From Burkholderiales bacterium (GTDB taxonomy: Bacteria > Pseudomonadota > Gammaproteobacteria > Burkholderiales > Burkholderiaceae_F): a stretch of 64,000 nucleotides of DNA. Both the position numbers and the translations under genes were made by a program. Each line of letters starts with the position of its first letter. Position 1 is the stretch's first letter. Below, piece by piece: positions 42,735-50,796 of the stretch. The stretch is taken from NCBI GenBank assembly GCA_016716275.1, contig JADJWR010000003.1:186001-250000 (forward strand). Direction: 5' to 3'. The notes under the pieces are model-generated. The model made no database searches, was not told the origin of the DNA, and saw only the letters and a list, made by a program, of their open reading frames with translations.

Positions 42735-43660
42735 GGCAACGTCGGGTCGCGTCGTCGCAGCCGGTCCATCTCCTCGACCAGCTCGGCATAGAACGCGTGG
42801 CGCGCCGGATCGATCCGGCCGGCCGCCACCGCAGCGCGGATCGCGCAATCGGGCTCGGCGAGGTGGCGGCAGTCGTTGAAGCGGCAGCGTCCGAGCAGCG
42901 GCGAGAACTCGGGCATCGTCGCGGCCAGCTGCTGCAGATCGAGGTGTGCCAGTCCGAATGCCTGGAATCCCGGCGTATCGATGATCTCGCCGCCGCCTTC
43001 GAGGGCGAACAGGCGGGAGGCGGTGGTCGTCTGCCGGCCGAGGTTCAGCCGGGTCGAATACTCCTGGGTCCGCGCGTTCGCCTGCGGCACCAGCAGGTTG
43101 ATCAGTGTGGACTTGCCCATTCCCGACTGGCCGACCACCAGGGCCGACGCCGATCCGAGCGCGCCCCGCAGCGCCGTGCGAGCCGCTTCGGCCGCTGCCT
43201 TCGCCGAGACGGCCAACGTCGCGCAGCCGAGGCTCGACAGCCGCGCCAGCGCCAGCGCGCCGGCGCCGTCGGCGTCGAGGTCGATCTTGTTCAGCACCAC
43301 CAGCGACGAAATGCCGGCCGCGTCGGCGGCCAGCAGCGCGCGCCAGACGAAGCGCTCGTTGAAGGCCGGCTTCGGCGCGAACACCACGACCATCCGATCC
43401 ACGTTGGCGGCCAGCGCCTTGCTGCGTGCGCCGTCGGCGCGCAGCAGCAGGCTCGCGCGCGGCAGTATCGACTCGATCGTCGCCTGCGCAGCTGCCGAGC
43501 GCAGGCATCGCACCCGGTCGCCGACCACGACGTCGCCGCGCTTGCCGCGCCGCTGCCCCTCGTAGAGCAGTCCGGCGCGATCCTCGAGCAGGCAGTGCCG
43601 ACCGTAGCCGGCGACCACCCGTGCCTCGAAGGCACTCGGCGCGCCGGCCGCCTCGCTCAT
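42731..43660 (-). CDS. rsgA: Ribosome small subunit-dependent GTPase A
   Basis: 309-residue circularly permuted GTPase that checks 30S maturation. An OB-fold domain (about 10-75) comes first. The G motifs follow in permuted order: NKIDLD (G4), SAKA (G5), then GQSGMGKSTLIN (G1, P-loop) and DTPGF (G3). The C-terminal zinc knuckle ligands appear in RCRFNDCRHLAEPDCAIR. The ATG at 43660 is the first before the OB domain. It couples downstream to the DUF2007 gene and lies 67 bp after the protease gene, on the same strand. Confidence 0.95.
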   Translation of the reverse strand: MSEAAGAPSAFEARVVAGYGRHCLLEDRAGLLYEGQRRGKRGDVVVGDRVRCLRSAAAQATIESILPRASLLLRADGARSKALAANVDRMVVVFAPKPAFNERFVWRALLAADAAGISSLVVLNKIDLDADGAGALALARLSSLGCATLAVSAKAAAEAARTALRGALGSASALVVGQSGMGKSTLINLLVPQANARTQEYSTRLNLGRQTTTASRLFALEGGGEIIDTPGFQAFGLAHLDLQQLAATMPEFSPLLGRCRFNDCRHLAEPDCAIRAAVAAGRIDPARHAFYAELVEEMDRLRRRDPTLP

Positions 43661-43727
43661 CCGGCCGCGCCGCCGCGGCGCCCGGCAGCAGGCTGCCAGC
43701 GGCTCGGCGAGCGAGTGCGTGGCGGCA

Positions 43728-44987
43728 TCAGGCGGCGGCCGACTGCAGGCGGGCAATGCGGGCCGCCGCCGGCGGATGGGAGTCGTAGAACGCCGAGTGC
43801 AGCGGGTCCGGCGTCAGCGTGGCGGCGTTGTCCTCGTAAAGCTTCACCAGCGCGCTGGCCAGGTCGTCGCCGCAGGTGTGGGCGACCGCGAAGGCGTCGG
43901 CCTCGAACTCGTGCCGGCGCGAGATGCGGCTGGCGATCGGCGCCAGCACGAAGGTGAACACCGGAGCCACGAGCATGAACAGCACCAGCGCCACGCCGTT
44001 GTGCGCGCCGTCGAGCGGCGGCGTCACGCCGAGACCCTGGTAGAACCAGCTGGCGCCGGCGAGCCAGCCGAGCGCGGCGAGGAAGACGAGGCTGGAGGCG
44101 AACGAGAAGACAAGCCGCTTGGCGATGTGGCGCCGCTTGAAGTGGCCGAGTTCATGGGCCAGCACCGCCTCGATTTCCGGCGGCTGCAGGCGCTGCAGCA
44201 GGGTGTCGAAGAAGACGATGCGCTTGGCCCGGCCGAGCCCCGTGAAGTAGGCGTTGCCGTGCGCCGAGCGGCGCGAGCCGTCCATCACGAACACGCCGCG
44301 GCTCGAGAAGCCGGTGCGGTCGAGCAGGGCGCCGATGCGGGCGGCAAGATCGCCATCGGCAAGCGGCTCGAAGCGGTTGAACAGCGGTGCGATCACGGTC
44401 GGATAGAGCAACAGCACCAGCGCGTTGAAGCCGACCCAGACGGCCCACGCGTACAGCCACCAGTAGCTGCCCGCCGCGTCCATCAGCCAGAGCACCAGCG
44501 TCAGCAGCGGCAGGCCGAGCGCGGCGGCCACCAGCGCCGACTTGAACATGTCGGCGACGAACAGACGCGCCGTCATCCGGTTGAAGCCGAACTTCGCCTC
44601 GATCCGGAACTGCCGGTACCACTCGAAGGGCAGGTCTACCATGGCGAGGATCACGGCAACGGCGGCGACGATCGTCACCTGCGCTGCCAGGCCGCTGCCC
44701 AGCCAGCCGCCGATCGCCGCGGCCAGCGCCTGCACGCCACCGAGCAGCGTCAGGACGACCAGCAGGGCAACCCCGGCCGCGGTGTCGAGCATCGACAGTC
44801 GCTGGCGGTCGATCGTGTAGGCCGCTGCCTTGCGGTGCGCCTCGAGACTCACCCGGCCGGCGAACTGCGGCGGCACCGCCTGCGCATGGCGCGCGACATG
44901 GCGGATCTGCCGCGTCGCGAGCCAGAACTTCAGGCCGCACATCAGCAGCAGCAAAAAGACGAACAGGACGGTGAATGCGGTGGCCAT
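43728..44987 (-). CDS. M48 family metallopeptidase (Ste24/CAAX-type)
   Basis: 419-residue membrane zinc protease. The active-site motif HELGH (in EAVLAHELGHFKRRH, about residue 280) and the third ligand Glu in RRHEFEADAFAV (about 355-366) are intact. There are about seven hydrophobic segments, and the N-terminal region resembles the CAAX protease N-terminal domain (FAGRVSLEAHRKAAAYTIDRQRL). In bacteria these proteases clear misfolded membrane proteins or process exported proteins. I start at 44987 (MATAFTVL); the longer upstream frame is Arg-rich and unlikely. It is divergent from orn. Confidence 0.92.
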   Translation of the reverse strand: MATAFTVLFVFLLLLMCGLKFWLATRQIRHVARHAQAVPPQFAGRVSLEAHRKAAAYTIDRQRLSMLDTAAGVALLVVLTLLGGVQALAAAIGGWLGSGLAAQVTIVAAVAVILAMVDLPFEWYRQFRIEAKFGFNRMTARLFVADMFKSALVAAALGLPLLTLVLWLMDAAGSYWWLYAWAVWVGFNALVLLLYPTVIAPLFNRFEPLADGDLAARIGALLDRTGFSSRGVFVMDGSRRSAHGNAYFTGLGRAKRIVFFDTLLQRLQPPEIEAVLAHELGHFKRRHIAKRLVFSFASSLVFLAALGWLAGASWFYQGLGVTPPLDGAHNGVALVLFMLVAPVFTFVLAPIASRISRRHEFEADAFAVAHTCGDDLASALVKLYEDNAATLTPDPLHSAFYDSHPPAAARIARLQSAAA

Positions 44988-45079
44988 GGTGCGGCTGGCT
45001 GCTCGGCGCCTGCATCCGGGCCGACGCGGACGCGTCGGGGTCACGTGCGAGAATTCGCCGCCGAGAGAACCGCAAAATT

Positions 45080-45658
45080 ATGTCACAGCCCCCCGCCACG
45101 ACCGCCCGCCATCCGCGTTTCGACGAGAGCAACCTGGTCTGGGTCGACATGGAGATGAGCGGCCTGAGCCCGGACACCGACCGGGTGCTGGAAGTCGCGG
45201 TCGTCGTCACCGACGCGCAGCTCGCGGTGCTGGCCGAGGGTCCGGTGCTCGTCGTTCACCAGAGCGAGCGCGTGCTGTCCGGCATGGATTCGTGGAACAC
45301 CGCCACCCACGGCCGCTCCGGCCTGACCGAACGGGTGCGGGCCAGCCGCCTTGACGAGGAGCAGGCACAGCGGCAGCTGATTGGCTTCCTGCAGACGCTG
45401 GTGCCCGCCGGCAAGTCGCCGATGTGCGGCAACTCAATCTGCCAGGATCGCCGCTTCATGGCGCGCTGGCTGCCGCAGCTCGAGGCCTACTTCCACTACC
45501 GCAACGTCGACGTCAGCACGCTGAAGGAACTGGCGCGGCGATGGAAGCCGGACGTGTACCGCTCCTTCGAGAAGAAGAGCCGGCACGAGGCGCTCGCCGA
45601 CATCTACGAATCGGTCGACGAGATGCGGCACTACCGGCAGTTCTTCATCCAGCCGTAG
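45080..45658 (+). CDS. orn: Oligoribonuclease
   Basis: 192-residue 3'-5' exonuclease (DEDDh) that degrades 2-5-mer RNAs and pGpG from cyclic-di-GMP. The DEDD residues are visible in LVWVDMEMSGL, GNSICQDRRFMARW and SRHEALADIYESVDEM. Length and motifs are normal. The ATG at 45080 follows a GCCGAGAGAACCGC leader. It is divergent from the M48 gene by 92 bp. Confidence 0.96.
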   Translation: MSQPPATTARHPRFDESNLVWVDMEMSGLSPDTDRVLEVAVVVTDAQLAVLAEGPVLVVHQSERVLSGMDSWNTATHGRSGLTERVRASRLDEEQAQRQLIGFLQTLVPAGKSPMCGNSICQDRRFMARWLPQLEAYFHYRNVDVSTLKELARRWKPDVYRSFEKKSRHEALADIYESVDEMRHYRQFFIQP

Positions 45659-45774
45659 GGGCTCGCCGCGCCTGCAGGCATTTCGCGTGCAGGAGCTGGC
45701 CCCGCTTCGTTGGCCTCGCCGCCTGGCGGCCGCGCCCTTCGCGCTCGCAGGTGCGTTTGGCTTTGGAGAAGGCG

Positions 45775-45846
45775 TCCCCCCGCCGGGAATCGAACCCAGA
45801 TCTGGCGCTTAGGAGGCGCCCGTTCTATCCATTGAACTACGGGGAG
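45775..45846 (-). tRNA. tRNA-Arg (anticodon CCU)
   Basis: A 72-base tRNA. Acceptor arm CTCCCCG pairs with CGGGGGG (one G-T pair), with discriminator A. The D-arm is GTTC/GAAC, and the anticodon stem GGCGC/GCGCC encloses CTCCTAA (anticodon CCT, reading AGG). The T-arm is GGGTTCGATTCCC. No CCA is encoded. The upstream 45659-45774 has no gene. Confidence 0.95.
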
Positions 45847-45854
45847 TGCGCGCG

Positions 45855-45860
45855 AGTATA
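45855..45860 (-). promoter_or_regulatory. -10 element of the tRNA-Arg promoter
   Basis: TATACT on the minus strand lies 8 bases before the tRNA-Arg and is followed by a GC-rich discriminator. The -35 region is weak. The same 79-bp gap also holds the promoter of the divergent MFS gene (TAGAAT at 45893). Confidence 0.4.
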
Positions 45861-45925
45861 AGTTCGCGCTTCGTCGCTCCCGAGCGCTGCCGTAGAATCG
45901 CGCCCTTCGTCGAGCCGCCGGGCCA

Positions 45926-47146
45926 ATGTCCTCCCCATCCATCCAGCGCAACGCCACGGTCATCCTGGCGGCGTCGATCGTCGTGCTGCTGATCGCCATG
46001 GGGGTGCGGGCGACTTTCGGCCTGCTGATGCAGCCGATGGGTATCGACAAGGGCTTCAGCCGCGAGACCTTCTCGCTCGCCTTTGCCATCCAGAACCTGG
46101 TCTGGGGTCTCGGCGCACCGCTTTTCGGCGCGCTGTCCGACAAGTACGGCTCGGGCCGGACGATCGCCCTTGGCGCGCTGCTGTATGCCATCGGCCTGGC
46201 GTCGATGGCCTACGCCGACAGCGCGGCGATGCTGTACCTGTCCGCCGGCGTGCTGATCGGGCTCGGCCAGAGCGGCACGACCTTCGGCGTCATCCTCGGC
46301 GTGGTGGCGCGCGCGGTGCCGCTGGAGAAGCGCAGCCTCGCGCTCGGCATGGCTAGCGCCGGCGGCTCGATGGGGCAGTTCCTGATGGTGCCGTTCGGCC
46401 AGCAACTGATCGCCCAGTTCGACTGGCACACGGCCTTGCTGGTGCTGTCGGTGGTGGCCGGCTTCGGCATGCCGCTGGCGACGCTGCTCAGGGGCAAGAC
46501 CGTCCACGCCGCCGACCAGGCGCACCAGTCCCTGTCGGCGGCATTCCGCCAGGCGCTGGCGCATCGCTCCTATCACTTCCTGTTCTGGAGCTTCTTCGTC
46601 TGCGGCTTCCACACCGCCTTCATCACGCTGCACCTGCCGTCCTACGTGGTCGATCGCGGCCTGTCCGCCTTCGACGGCGCGATGGCGATCGCGCTGATCG
46701 GCCTTTTCAACGTCATCGGTTCGTACGGCTGCGGCTGGCTGGGCGGACGGCGCAGCAAGAAGAACCTGCTGGGCTGGCTGTATGCGCTGCGCGCGGTGTT
46801 CATCGCGCTGCTGCTGCTGTTTCCGCTGACGCCGCTGCTGCTTTACGTGTTCGCCGCCGGTATCGGCCTGCTCTGGCTGGGCACGGTGCCGCTCACCAAC
46901 GGCCTCATCGGCCAGATCTACGGCCTGCGCTACACCGCGACTCTGTACGGCCTGGTGTTTCTGGGCCATCAGATCGGCAGCTTCATCGGCGTGTGGCTCG
47001 GCGGCTGGACTTTCGAACGCACCGGCTCCTACGACCTCGTCTGGTGGCTCGGCATCGGCCTGGCGCTGGCTGCGGCCGCGTTGTCGTGGCCGATCGACGA
47101 ACGGCCCGTGCAAGCGCAGCGCGCCGAAGGCGCGCTGCGGCCCTAG
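45926..47146 (+). CDS. MFS transporter (OFA-like)
   Basis: 406-residue inner-membrane protein with about 12 helices. The MFS loop motif reads GALSDKYGSGRTI near residue 72, and the second half contains GWLGGRRSKKN. It resembles the oxalate/formate antiporter-like branch that carries small carboxylates, but the substrate cannot be assigned. A small 49-residue membrane protein is encoded five bases downstream. Confidence 0.85.
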   Translation: MSSPSIQRNATVILAASIVVLLIAMGVRATFGLLMQPMGIDKGFSRETFSLAFAIQNLVWGLGAPLFGALSDKYGSGRTIALGALLYAIGLASMAYADSAAMLYLSAGVLIGLGQSGTTFGVILGVVARAVPLEKRSLALGMASAGGSMGQFLMVPFGQQLIAQFDWHTALLVLSVVAGFGMPLATLLRGKTVHAADQAHQSLSAAFRQALAHRSYHFLFWSFFVCGFHTAFITLHLPSYVVDRGLSAFDGAMAIALIGLFNVIGSYGCGWLGGRRSKKNLLGWLYALRAVFIALLLLFPLTPLLLYVFAAGIGLLWLGTVPLTNGLIGQIYGLRYTATLYGLVFLGHQIGSFIGVWLGGWTFERTGSYDLVWWLGIGLALAAAALSWPIDERPVQAQRAEGALRP

Positions 47147-47151
47147 AGCCG

Positions 47152-47301
47152 ATGGCGAGCCGAAGGGTTTCGCTCGGGCTGCGTCGCGTGCTGCTGTGGG
47201 CGGTGGTCGCGGCGGTGCTGGCGGTCGGCTTCGTCGGCTACCTGCACCCGGATATGCAGCTCGACTGGGCGGCACTGGCACAGATGTGCGGTCTTCGCTG
47301 A
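47152..47301 (+). CDS. Small single-helix membrane protein
   Basis: 49-residue protein with a basic N-terminus (ASRRVSLGLRR), one hydrophobic helix (VLLWAVVAAVLAVGFVGYLH) and a short tail. It starts five bases after the MFS stop and is likely co-transcribed. I recognise no family. The helix placement and GC3 pattern favour a real gene, but the size is small. Confidence 0.55.
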   Translation: MASRRVSLGLRRVLLWAVVAAVLAVGFVGYLHPDMQLDWAALAQMCGLR

Positions 47302-47387
47302 CCGGGCGCGGGCCGCCGGCTGCGTTCCGATTGGGCAGGCCAGTGAAAGCCGCGCCGTATCGTGTTTTTCCGGCGATCGCTGGCGCC

Positions 47388-47410
47388 TTATCCACAGTTC
47401 CTGTGGAAAA
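47388..47410. promoter_or_regulatory. Inverted pair of DnaA boxes before parE
   Basis: TTATCCACA (47388-47396) is a perfect DnaA box. Five bases later, on the opposite strand, TTTTCCACA (47402-47410) also fits the TTWTNCACA consensus. The pair also forms a 6-bp hairpin, CCACAG/CTGTGG with loop TTC. It sits in the 143-bp gap before parE. It could be a regulatory or titration site for DnaA. Confidence 0.5.
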
Positions 47411-47444
47411 GCGTGCGACGCACTGAATCATTCGCATTCCTGCT

Positions 47445-49436
47445 ATGGCAACCACTTCCCGCTCCCGCAGCACGCGCGCCGCCGCCGAATACGGCGAGGC
47501 GTCGATCCGCGTCCTCAAGGGTCTCGAGCCGGTGCGGCAGCGCCCCGGCATGTACACGCGGACCGACAGCCCCCTGCACATCGTGCAGGAGGTGATCGAC
47601 AACGCCGCCGACGAGATCCTCGCCGGCTTCGGCCGCCAGATCGACGTCACGCTGTACGCCGACGGCAGCGTCATGGTGCAGGACGACGGCCGCGGCATTC
47701 CGACCGGCATTCATCCGGAGGAGAACGCGCCGGTGGTGGAGATCGTCTTCACCCGCCTGCATGCCGGAGGCAAGTTCGACAAGCGAGCCGGCGGCGCCTA
47801 TTCGTTCTCCGGCGGGCTGCACGGCGTCGGTGTGTCGGTGACCAATGCGCTGGCGCGAAGGCTCGATGTCACCGTCTGGCGCGACGGCAAGGCGCACTCG
47901 ATGAGCTTCGCCGACGGCGAGGTTCGCGAGCAGTTGACGGTGCGCGCCGCCAAAGGCGGCGAACCGAGGACCGGCACGCGGGTCACCGTGTGGCCCGACC
48001 CGAAGTACTTCGACACGGCGGCCGTCCCGCTCGACGAGCTCGAGCGCCTGCTGCGCAGCAAGGCGGTGCTGCTGCCCGGCACGACCGTAACGCTGACCGC
48101 CGAGAAGACCGGCCGCAGCGAGAAGTGGCGCTACGAAGGCGGGCTGCAGCAGTACCTGCTCGGCGCGCTCGGCGCCGACCCGGTGGCGCCGCTGTTCGAG
48201 GCCGAGGGATACGCCAGTGCCGACGACGAGGCCTTCGCCGAAGGTGAAGGAGCGCGCTGGGTGCTGGCGTGGACCGAGGAGGGGCCGCCGACGCGCGAGT
48301 CGTACGTCAACCTGATCCCGACGCCGGCCGGCGGCACGCACGAGGCGGGGCTGCGCGAAGGCATGTTCAATGCCATGCGCGCCTTCGTCGATGCGCACAA
48401 CCTGCTGCCGAAGGGGGTGAAGCTGCTTTCGGAGGACGTGTTCGCGCGGGCCAGCTTCGTGCTGACCGCCAAGGTGCTCGACCCGCAGTTCCAGGGCCAG
48501 ATCAAGGAGCGGCTGAACAGCCGCGACGCGCTGCGACTGGTCGCCAGTCAGGTGAAGCCGCAGCTGGAGATCTGGCTGAACCAGCACCCGGAGCACGGCC
48601 GTGCGCTGGCCGACCTGGTGATCCGGCAGGCGCAGGCGCGCGCTCGCGCCGCGCAGAAGGTCGAGAAGAGAAAGGGCTCGGCAGTGGCTGTGCTGCCGGG
48701 CAAACTGACCGACTGCGAGTCGACCGACATCAATCGCAACGAGCTGTTCCTGGTCGAGGGCGACTCGGCCGGCGGCTCGGCGAAAATGGGGCGGGACAAG
48801 GAGTTCCAGGCCGTCCTGCCGCTGCGCGGCAAGGTGCTGAACACCTGGGAAGTCGAACGCGACCGGCTGTTCGCCAACGCCGAGGTGCACGACATCGCGG
48901 TGGCCATCGGCGTCGATCCGCACGGTCAGAACGAGCAGCCGGACCTCGCCGGCCTGCGCTACGGCAGGATCTGCGTGCTCGCCGATGCCGACGTCGACGG
49001 CGCGCACATCCAGGTGCTGCTGCTGACGCTGTTCTTCCGCCACTTTCCGAAGCTGATCGAGCGCGGCCACGTGTTCGTCGCCCGGCCACCGCTGTTTCGC
49101 GTCGACGTGCCGGCCGCCGGCAGGCGGCCGGCACGGCGCCTGTACTGCCTCGACGAGCACGAACTCGACACCACGCTGGAGAAGCTCGCCGACGAGGGCG
49201 TGCGCGAAGGCAGCTGGACGATCGCCCGCTTCAAGGGCCTCGGCGAGATGAGCGCCGAGCAGTTGTGGGAGACCACGCTCAGCCCCGATACCCGCCGCCT
49301 TCTGCCGGTGACGCTGGGCAACCTCGCGCTGGCCGAGACGGTCGGCACGATGACCATGCTGATGGGACGCGGCGAAGCGGCGGCGCGCCGTGCCTGGATC
49401 GAGGAGCACGGCAACGAGGTCGAGGCGGATGTCTAG
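47445..49436 (+). CDS. parE: DNA topoisomerase IV subunit B
   Basis: 663-residue GHKL ATPase subunit that decatenates chromosomes with ParC. Domains: ATPase with EVIDNAADEILAG (Bergerat N-box) and DDGRGIPTGIHPEE with GGLHGVGVSVTNAL (about 49-130); the transducer region; the TOPRIM domain with EGDSAGGSAKMGRD (about 431-444) and DADVDGAHIQ; and the C-terminal GEMSAEQLWETT. Length is typical of ParE rather than GyrB. parC, commonly the next gene in related genomes, is not in this window. Confidence 0.96.
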   Translation: MATTSRSRSTRAAAEYGEASIRVLKGLEPVRQRPGMYTRTDSPLHIVQEVIDNAADEILAGFGRQIDVTLYADGSVMVQDDGRGIPTGIHPEENAPVVEIVFTRLHAGGKFDKRAGGAYSFSGGLHGVGVSVTNALARRLDVTVWRDGKAHSMSFADGEVREQLTVRAAKGGEPRTGTRVTVWPDPKYFDTAAVPLDELERLLRSKAVLLPGTTVTLTAEKTGRSEKWRYEGGLQQYLLGALGADPVAPLFEAEGYASADDEAFAEGEGARWVLAWTEEGPPTRESYVNLIPTPAGGTHEAGLREGMFNAMRAFVDAHNLLPKGVKLLSEDVFARASFVLTAKVLDPQFQGQIKERLNSRDALRLVASQVKPQLEIWLNQHPEHGRALADLVIRQAQARARAAQKVEKRKGSAVAVLPGKLTDCESTDINRNELFLVEGDSAGGSAKMGRDKEFQAVLPLRGKVLNTWEVERDRLFANAEVHDIAVAIGVDPHGQNEQPDLAGLRYGRICVLADADVDGAHIQVLLLTLFFRHFPKLIERGHVFVARPPLFRVDVPAAGRRPARRLYCLDEHELDTTLEKLADEGVREGSWTIARFKGLGEMSAEQLWETTLSPDTRRLLPVTLGNLALAETVGTMTMLMGRGEAAARRAWIEEHGNEVEADV

Positions 49437-49604
49437 CCGGCGCCGTCCGCGGTGCCCATCCGCGCGCACTGCGTTTCGTCGCCCGCAGCCGCATTCCGTC
49501 GCAAGCCGGTCGCGGGAGCGGCAGCCGGCAGGGACAATCGGCGCCACCAACCAGCCTGGCGCCGCCTGCGCAGCGGTGGCGGCTCGGCAGTCCCGGGGGA
49601 AAGG

Positions 49605-50777
49605 ATGAACAGGAACAAGAAGCGCTGGATCCTGCTGGCTGGCGTTGCCGTGGTGATCTGCGCCGCGGCGCTGCTCGCCGTGCAGACCGGCGTCGTGAAG
49701 TCGGCTGCCAAGGCGGAGCAGAAGAAGCAGGAGCCGCCGCCGCTGGCCTTCGCGGCCACCGACGTCGTCCGGCTGGCGCCGCACCGGCTGTCGGTCGAGC
49801 TGGCGATGCCGGGCACGCTGCAGGCCTTCAACCAGGCCACCGTGCGTTCGAAACTGTCGGCCGAGGTTCGCCGGCTGCCGGTGCGCGAGGGCGACCGCGT
49901 CGCCGCCGGCCAGGTCATCGCCGAGTTCGACACGGCCCAGCTGCGCAATCAGCTGGCCGAGCGGCAGGCCAGCCTGGAGGCGGCGCGCGCCACGCTGGCG
50001 CAGACCGAGCGCACGAGGGCGTCCAACGCACAGTTGGTCAAGCAGAGCTTCATTTCGAAGAACGCCTTCGACACCGCCGACGATGCATTCCGCGCCCAGG
50101 CGGCGGCGGTGCAGGCCGCCGAAGCGCAGCTGGCGCAGACGCAGCTGCTGCTTTCCGACGCGGTGGTGCGCGCACCGATCGCCGGCCAGGTGGCGAAGCG
50201 CTTCGTTCAGCCGGGCGAGAAGGTCGCCTTCGACGCGCCGCTGCTGCACATCGTCGACCTGGGCACGCTCGAGGTGCAGGCGCAGGCGCCGGTGGCCGAC
50301 GTCGCCAGGATCGCGCCTGGCGCCGAGGTCGCCGTCGAGATCGAGGGGCTGGCGGACCGCCCCTACAGGGGCCGGATCGACCGGATCAATCCGACCACCG
50401 AGGCAGGCTCGCGGATGATCGCCGTCTACGTGCTGCTGGCCAACGACGACGGGCGGCTGCGCGGCGGCATGTTCGCCCGGGTCAGGATGCAGGTCGGTGG
50501 CGATGCGCCGGTGCCGGCGCTGCCGGTGGCGGCGGTGCAGGACGACCGTGGCCAGAGCTTCGTCTGGATCATCGCCGACGGCAAGCTCTCCCGCCGCAAC
50601 GTCGTCACCGGCGTGCGCGACGAGCGCGCGCAGCGCGTCGAGATCACCTCGGGGCTGGCCGGCGACGAACAGGTGATCGGCACCCGGTTCGACAACCTGC
50701 GCGAGGGGATGCTGGCGAACATCGTCAGCGCCGAGCCGAAGGTGGCGGTGCGAGGCAGCCTGGCACTGGCCCGCTGA
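49605..50777 (+). CDS. RND efflux periplasmic adaptor subunit
   Basis: 390-residue membrane-fusion protein. It has an N-terminal anchor (KKRWILLAGVAVVICAAALLAV) without an obvious lipobox. The lipoyl/barrel-sandwich halves are seen as KLSAEVRRLPVREGDRVAAGQ and APIAGQVAKRFVQPGEKV, separated by a coiled-coil hairpin (about 100-175). A beta-barrel then follows. It links the permease encoded 19 bp downstream to an outer-membrane channel. No TolC-like gene is in the window, so a shared channel is likely. GGGGAAAGG precedes the ATG. Confidence 0.92.
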   Translation: MNRNKKRWILLAGVAVVICAAALLAVQTGVVKSAAKAEQKKQEPPPLAFAATDVVRLAPHRLSVELAMPGTLQAFNQATVRSKLSAEVRRLPVREGDRVAAGQVIAEFDTAQLRNQLAERQASLEAARATLAQTERTRASNAQLVKQSFISKNAFDTADDAFRAQAAAVQAAEAQLAQTQLLLSDAVVRAPIAGQVAKRFVQPGEKVAFDAPLLHIVDLGTLEVQAQAPVADVARIAPGAEVAVEIEGLADRPYRGRIDRINPTTEAGSRMIAVYVLLANDDGRLRGGMFARVRMQVGGDAPVPALPVAAVQDDRGQSFVWIIADGKLSRRNVVTGVRDERAQRVEITSGLAGDEQVIGTRFDNLREGMLANIVSAEPKVAVRGSLALAR

Positions 50778-50796
50778 GGGACGCCGGAGCGACGCC

